In this document: in pieces, positions 61,028 to 64,000 of the stretch
How positions within the stretch are numbered: the first letter of the stretch is position 1
How the letters are laid out: each line of letters starts with the position of its first letter
Origin: Microbacterium sp. SMR1
Lineage (GTDB): Bacteria; Actinomycetota; Actinomycetes; Actinomycetales; Microbacteriaceae
Direction of reading: 5' to 3'
NCBI RefSeq assembly: GCF_003289625.1
Contig: NZ_QMBN01000002.1
Location: 332,610-396,609 of the forward strand
DNA: 64,000 bases
Position numbers and translations under genes: made by a program
Notes under the pieces: generated by a model
The model's input: the letters and a program-made list of their open reading frames with translations, nothing else
What the model was told of the DNA's origin: nothing
The model's database searches: none

Positions 61028-62271
61028 ACCGCGCTGCGAACGGAAACTCAACCGGACCCGCAGGGCAGAATGGGGTCGTGGTGCACCCGACCGAGCCCGA
61101 GACGCGTCGCTCGCGACGCGAGCGATCGGCGGAGGCGCGCCCCCTCCCCTCGCGGCGCGAGCTGCGTGAGCGGGCCGGCGCTTCCGGTTCCGCGGCAAGC
61201 GGTGGGGGTGAGGAGGTCGCTTCGGCTTCGTCGGCGGAGGGCCGATCACCGGATGCCGCCGCCCTGACGGCATCCGTGCGTCTGCCGGCATCCGTCTACG
61301 TCCGCCGCCGCGCCGTTGCGGCCACGGCTGCACTCGCACTCGTCGGCCTCGTCGTCGCCGGTACCGCCGGCTTCACGTCGGCACTCAGCGGACCGGATGA
61401 GGCTCCCGTCGACCCCGTCGCCGCGCTCGTCGGTGACGCCGCGGCGGGCGCGCCCAACGCATCGTCCATTCCTGCGCCCGCGCAGTCCGGCGATGCTGCC
61501 GCCGCCCAGCCGGCCGACGACGCGACGACGGATGCCGCGGCCGCGGGCGACATCTGCGGTGATCCCGGATTCCAGCAGGCGCTCGCGTCGGGCTCTGACG
61601 CCGACGTCATCGCCGCGGCCGGGGGAGCCGAGCCTTTCCGGGCCGCGATCGCGGGCGGTGCGGCCCCGTGCATCGATCTGCACACGGCCGGCCGCACGTG
61701 GGTCGTCGTGAACAAGCTGAACGCGCTCGATCCGATCGACTACTGGCCCGAGCCGCAAGCGCGCGCCGAGGGCGTCGAGCGGACGAGTGGCGGACACATG
61801 CGCGCTGACGTCGCGTCCGCCCTCTCGCAGCTCGCGGCCGCCGCGCAGGCTGAGGGCGCGGGCACAATCGGAGTGAACAGCGGGTTCCGGTCGTACGACT
61901 TCCAAGTGTCGACGTACCGCAACTACGTCGGGCAGCTCGGCCAGGGCAACGCCGACCTCACGAGCGCCCGCCCCGGGCACAGCGAGCATCAGACCGGTCT
62001 CGCCGTCGATGTGGTCGCATGCGACGGTGGGTGCGGGGCGATCGAACAGTTCGGCGGCACGGCGCAGTCGGACTGGGTCGCCGCCAACGCGCATCGCTTC
62101 GGGTTCATCATCCGCTACCCCGACGGCTTCACCGAGACGACCGGGTACGAGTACGAGCCCTGGCACCTGCGGTACATCGGCCCTGACCTCGCCGCGCTCT
62201 ACGCCGAGGGCGGCTACCGCACTCTCGAAGACTTCTTCGGGATGCCGCCCGCCCCGACCTACGCCGACTGA
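61024..62271 (+). CDS. Membrane-anchored D-alanyl-D-alanine carboxypeptidase, VanY family
   Basis: This protein trims the D-Ala from cell-wall peptides outside the membrane. A basic, disordered N-terminal 90 residues precede one membrane helix (about 97-117), an Ala/Asp-rich linker and the M15 peptidase domain. Zinc ligands are in SEHQTGLAVDV and EPWHLRYIG. The GTG at 61024 overlaps the Nudix stop and gives 415 residues. GTG at 61078 is another possible start, since the first 18 residues look unlike the rest. Confidence 0.86.
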   Translation: MNRAANGNSTGPAGQNGVVVHPTEPETRRSRRERSAEARPLPSRRELRERAGASGSAASGGGEEVASASSAEGRSPDAAALTASVRLPASVYVRRRAVAATAALALVGLVVAGTAGFTSALSGPDEAPVDPVAALVGDAAAGAPNASSIPAPAQSGDAAAAQPADDATTDAAAAGDICGDPGFQQALASGSDADVIAAAGGAEPFRAAIAGGAAPCIDLHTAGRTWVVVNKLNALDPIDYWPEPQARAEGVERTSGGHMRADVASALSQLAAAAQAEGAGTIGVNSGFRSYDFQVSTYRNYVGQLGQGNADLTSARPGHSEHQTGLAVDVVACDGGCGAIEQFGGTAQSDWVAANAHRFGFIIRYPDGFTETTGYEYEPWHLRYIGPDLAALYAEGGYRTLEDFFGMPPAPTYAD

Positions 62272-62302
62272 CCCCGCCCGGCGCCCGGCGCCCTGCGCCC
62301 GG

Positions 62303-62370
62303 CCCGTCGACTCGCCAGGTTCTGCGGATCGCGCACCGGGCGCATCCGCATTTTTCGGCGAATCGACGGG
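62303..62370. repeat. Nested long inverted repeat between convergent genes
   Basis: CCCGTCGACTCGCC (62303-62316) pairs with GGCGAATCGACGGG (62357-62370) at 13 of 14 positions. Inside, TGCGGATCGCG and CGCATCCGCA form a second stem. It lies between two convergent genes and can terminate both. Its nested form resembles the element at 13130-13209. Confidence 0.7.
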
Positions 62371-62390
62371 GGAGGGAAGGGGGAGAGGGG

Positions 62391-62960
62391 TCAGGCGGGC
62401 GTGCGGCGCCGGGCGAGGGTCGCGACGCCGGCGGCGCGCAGGCGGTCGCCGATCAGGATGCCGAGCCACGTCGCTCCGACGCAGCTGGCGATGCAAAGGG
62501 CGACGAACCCGATCAGCACGGGCGCGGTCATGCTCCACAGATCGAACGACTGCGCTGCGAACACGGGATACGTCGCGCCGATGATCGCGGCGCCTGCATA
62601 GTGCAGCCATGTGTTCCAGCGCCGGTAGAGCGTCGCGAGGAACGGCAGTTCGGGGAAGAACGACCAGTAGAGCATCGTCGCGACCGATCCGATCGTGAAG
62701 AACGGCGCAAGCACGAGTCCTGAGATCAGCCCCACGAGCAGCCCCGCTCCCGGGCGTTGCAGCAGCCTGAGGGCGATGACGGCGGGCAGAACCCACAGCC
62801 CGGCGATCGCCACCGTTGCGAACGGCACCGTGAGGAACAGGGTCGTCGACGCGACCCACGCAGGCGCGAGCAACGCGGTCGCCGCGACGCCGATCGCGGC
62901 GCACGTCAACAGGTATGCCGTCGAGACACGCGCGGCGCGCGATCGCGGTGCCGCGGTCAT
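62391..62960 (-). CDS. ECF transporter substrate-binding (S) membrane component, YkoE-like
   Basis: This 189-residue integral membrane protein has about five or six helices (AYLLTCAAIGVAATALLAPA, LFLTVPFATVAIAGLWVLPA and others). The GLISGLVLAPF and ATMLYWSFFPELPFLATLYR segments resemble YkoE-type thiamine or hydroxymethylpyrimidine carriers. Ligand specificity is therefore a guess. The start overlaps the stop of the siderophore-interacting protein as ATGA, so it belongs to an operon that extends past the right end of the window. Confidence 0.75.
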   Translation of the reverse strand: MTAAPRSRAARVSTAYLLTCAAIGVAATALLAPAWVASTTLFLTVPFATVAIAGLWVLPAVIALRLLQRPGAGLLVGLISGLVLAPFFTIGSVATMLYWSFFPELPFLATLYRRWNTWLHYAGAAIIGATYPVFAAQSFDLWSMTAPVLIGFVALCIASCVGATWLGILIGDRLRAAGVATLARRRTPA

Positions 62961-63868
62961 GCTCGCGTCCCCCGCTCCGTCGTGGCTCGGCGTTCATCAT
63001 CCGGCGCGTGCTCGGATGCCGCCTGGGGCTTCGGGGTCGGCGAGCTCGCGCCCTCGCGCCAGTACCCGACGAAGCTGATCTGTTCCTTCGGGATGCCGTG
63101 GTCGGCGACGAGCATACGCCGGGCGGTGGTCGGCAGCGACTGCTCGCCGACGACGAACGCGTGGAGGGGCTGCGCGGGCAATGCGCCCGGTGCCAATCCG
63201 CTCAGCGCTGCGAGGGCGGCTGACCCCGGCTTCGCGTCGGGCGCCCGGACGAGCCACCGGACCTCGACCCCCGGAGGTGCATCGATCTCGAGCACGTCGT
63301 CGCTCGACGGGGCCTCGATGAACGCGGTTCCGGATGCCGTTGCCGGCAACGAAGTGCAGATGGAGGCGACGGCCGGTGCCCCCGTCTCGTCGGCGACGAG
63401 GAGCACATGATCGATGCCTCGCTCGGGGTTGAATCGCAGCCCCTCGTCGATGATGACGACGCTCTCTCCCTCGTGGGCCTGCGACGCCCAGCGGGAGGCG
63501 GGTCCGGCGGTTGGCCCCGAGCCGTGCAGGACGAAGTCGACGTCGATCTCGGCACCGCCCGACGGCCCCGACGACCGATACGCCCGCACCGAGTAGTTGC
63601 GCATGACCGGCCGTTCGCCCTCGGGGATGCGGAGGTACTTCAGGAAGCCGAACAGCTTGTTGGCCTTGGCCGGGATGCGGTCGAGGGCCTCATCGCCGCC
63701 GAGCGGCAGGAAAAGGCGGAACCACTGGTCGTAGCCCAGCGGTACGAACCGGTCGATGTCGCCGCGTCCCAAGGTGACCCGCATCCAGTGCGGGGCGAGG
63801 CGCTCTGCGCGCAGCACCTCCAGACGCACCAGACCGGGCGTCATGGGCTTCACGATGTTGCGGGTCAT
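62957..63868 (-). CDS. Siderophore-interacting protein (FAD-dependent ferric reductase, ViuB/YqjH-like)
   Basis: This 303-residue cytoplasmic flavoprotein releases iron from ferric siderophores by reduction. The FAD site is RPVMRNYSVRAYR (RxYSxR type), the isoalloxazine/NADPH region is HGSGPTAGPASRWASQAHEG, and the C-terminal SYWREG-like end reads FVGYWREGASS. ATG at 63868 follows AAAGGA at good spacing; ATG at 63877 is possible. It is co-transcribed with ECF transporter genes, which is a less usual partner than a siderophore ABC system. Confidence 0.88.
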   Translation of the reverse strand: MTRNIVKPMTPGLVRLEVLRAERLAPHWMRVTLGRGDIDRFVPLGYDQWFRLFLPLGGDEALDRIPAKANKLFGFLKYLRIPEGERPVMRNYSVRAYRSSGPSGGAEIDVDFVLHGSGPTAGPASRWASQAHEGESVVIIDEGLRFNPERGIDHVLLVADETGAPAVASICTSLPATASGTAFIEAPSSDDVLEIDAPPGVEVRWLVRAPDAKPGSAALAALSGLAPGALPAQPLHAFVVGEQSLPTTARRMLVADHGIPKEQISFVGYWREGASSPTPKPQAASEHAPDDERRATTERGTRA

Positions 63869-63908
63869 GCGCAGCATCCTTTCCAGGCTCGACGGGGTGC
63901 GGTCGGCA

Positions 63909-64000
63909 TCAGGGGGTCCAGGGGAAGAGGGGGATGAGGATCGCGGCGGAGGCGAGCCAGAAGAGCGCGACGAAGGCGACATCGCGCCGCCGGAACGGCA
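63909..64000 (-). CDS. C-terminal end of a membrane protein, possibly an ECF T component
   Basis: Only the last 29 codons are in the window: PFRRRDVAFVALFWLASAAI, then LIPLFPWTP and a stop at 63909-63911. A basic RRRD followed by one final hydrophobic helix is typical of EcfT/CbiQ-type transmembrane proteins, and the adjacent S component supports this. It ends 40 bp upstream of the siderophore-interacting protein gene. The identification is tentative. Confidence 0.5.
   Translation of the reverse strand, partial: PFRRRDVAFVALFWLASAAILIPLFPWTP

Overview
The window is very GC-rich, has tightly packed genes that often overlap as ATGA or GTGA, uses many GTG starts, and carries actinobacterial markers (DUF3073, a bacterial SCP orthologue, an Rv2578c-type radical SAM protein, HtaA haem proteins, DtxR-type iron boxes, CebR-type boxes). 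The heptamer GGATGCC/GGCATCC recurs in coding DNA. Together these suggest a Gram-positive actinomycete of the Microbacteriaceae, most likely Microbacterium; the genus is inference. No tRNA, rRNA, CRISPR array, insertion sequence or prophage was seen.

Left part (1-17.8 kb). Minus-strand genes encode a membrane-anchored protein, an M20 amidohydrolase, and a GH13 alpha-glucosidase with its LacI regulator behind a perfect palindromic operator. Then come apt, a D-2-hydroxyacid dehydrogenase and purQ-purS. A complete cellobiose/cello-oligosaccharide system follows: cebE-cebF-cebG-bglC-cebR, behind a promoter with three CebR-like boxes. After it lie a uracil/xanthine permease, purC, and a PadR-regulated MFS drug-exporter pair.

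Middle part (17.8-39.8 kb). purD and an SCP-like gene precede an iron-regulated haem acquisition locus: htaA-hmuT-hmuU-hmuV plus a second, 961-residue surface HtaA protein with a sortase signal. Each unit has its own DtxR/IdeR-like box. Next is an N-acetylglucosamine block (PTS IICBA, ROK regulator, nagB), then purM-purF, an MFS transporter, DUF3073, a universal stress protein, and a PadR/DUF4097 operon with two copies of its own operator. A DUF7218/Rho-N protein is paired with a type IB topoisomerase.

The most interesting block is 39.85-47.96 kb, all on the minus strand. Transcription order is DhaK-DhaL kinase, RpiB-type isomerase, diverged triosephosphate isomerase, GntR regulator, TIM-barrel enzyme, 3-hydroxyacyl-type dehydrogenase, SDR, a 33-residue membrane peptide, and an acid-sugar-type MFS transporter. 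An identical 14-bp operator-like sequence with a palindromic core lies upstream of both halves. The enzyme set fits oxidation (and perhaps decarboxylation) of a sugar acid to a ketotetrose such as erythrulose, then to D-erythrose 4-phosphate. The substrate is not known.

Right part (48-64 kb). A sortase-anchored adhesin-like gene is split by a probable one-base frameshift in a G run, in locally AT-richer DNA. It is followed by two crcB fluoride-channel genes, an RND exporter behind a 22-bp inverted repeat, a DEAD-box helicase with a long repetitive RD-rich N-terminal tail, a radical SAM gene with a likely leaderless promoter, a Nudix hydrolase, a VanY-type carboxypeptidase, and the end of an operon coding a siderophore-interacting reductase and ECF transporter parts. 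Purine biosynthesis genes (purQS, purC, purD, purMF) are spread singly or in pairs among the sugar and metal loci.
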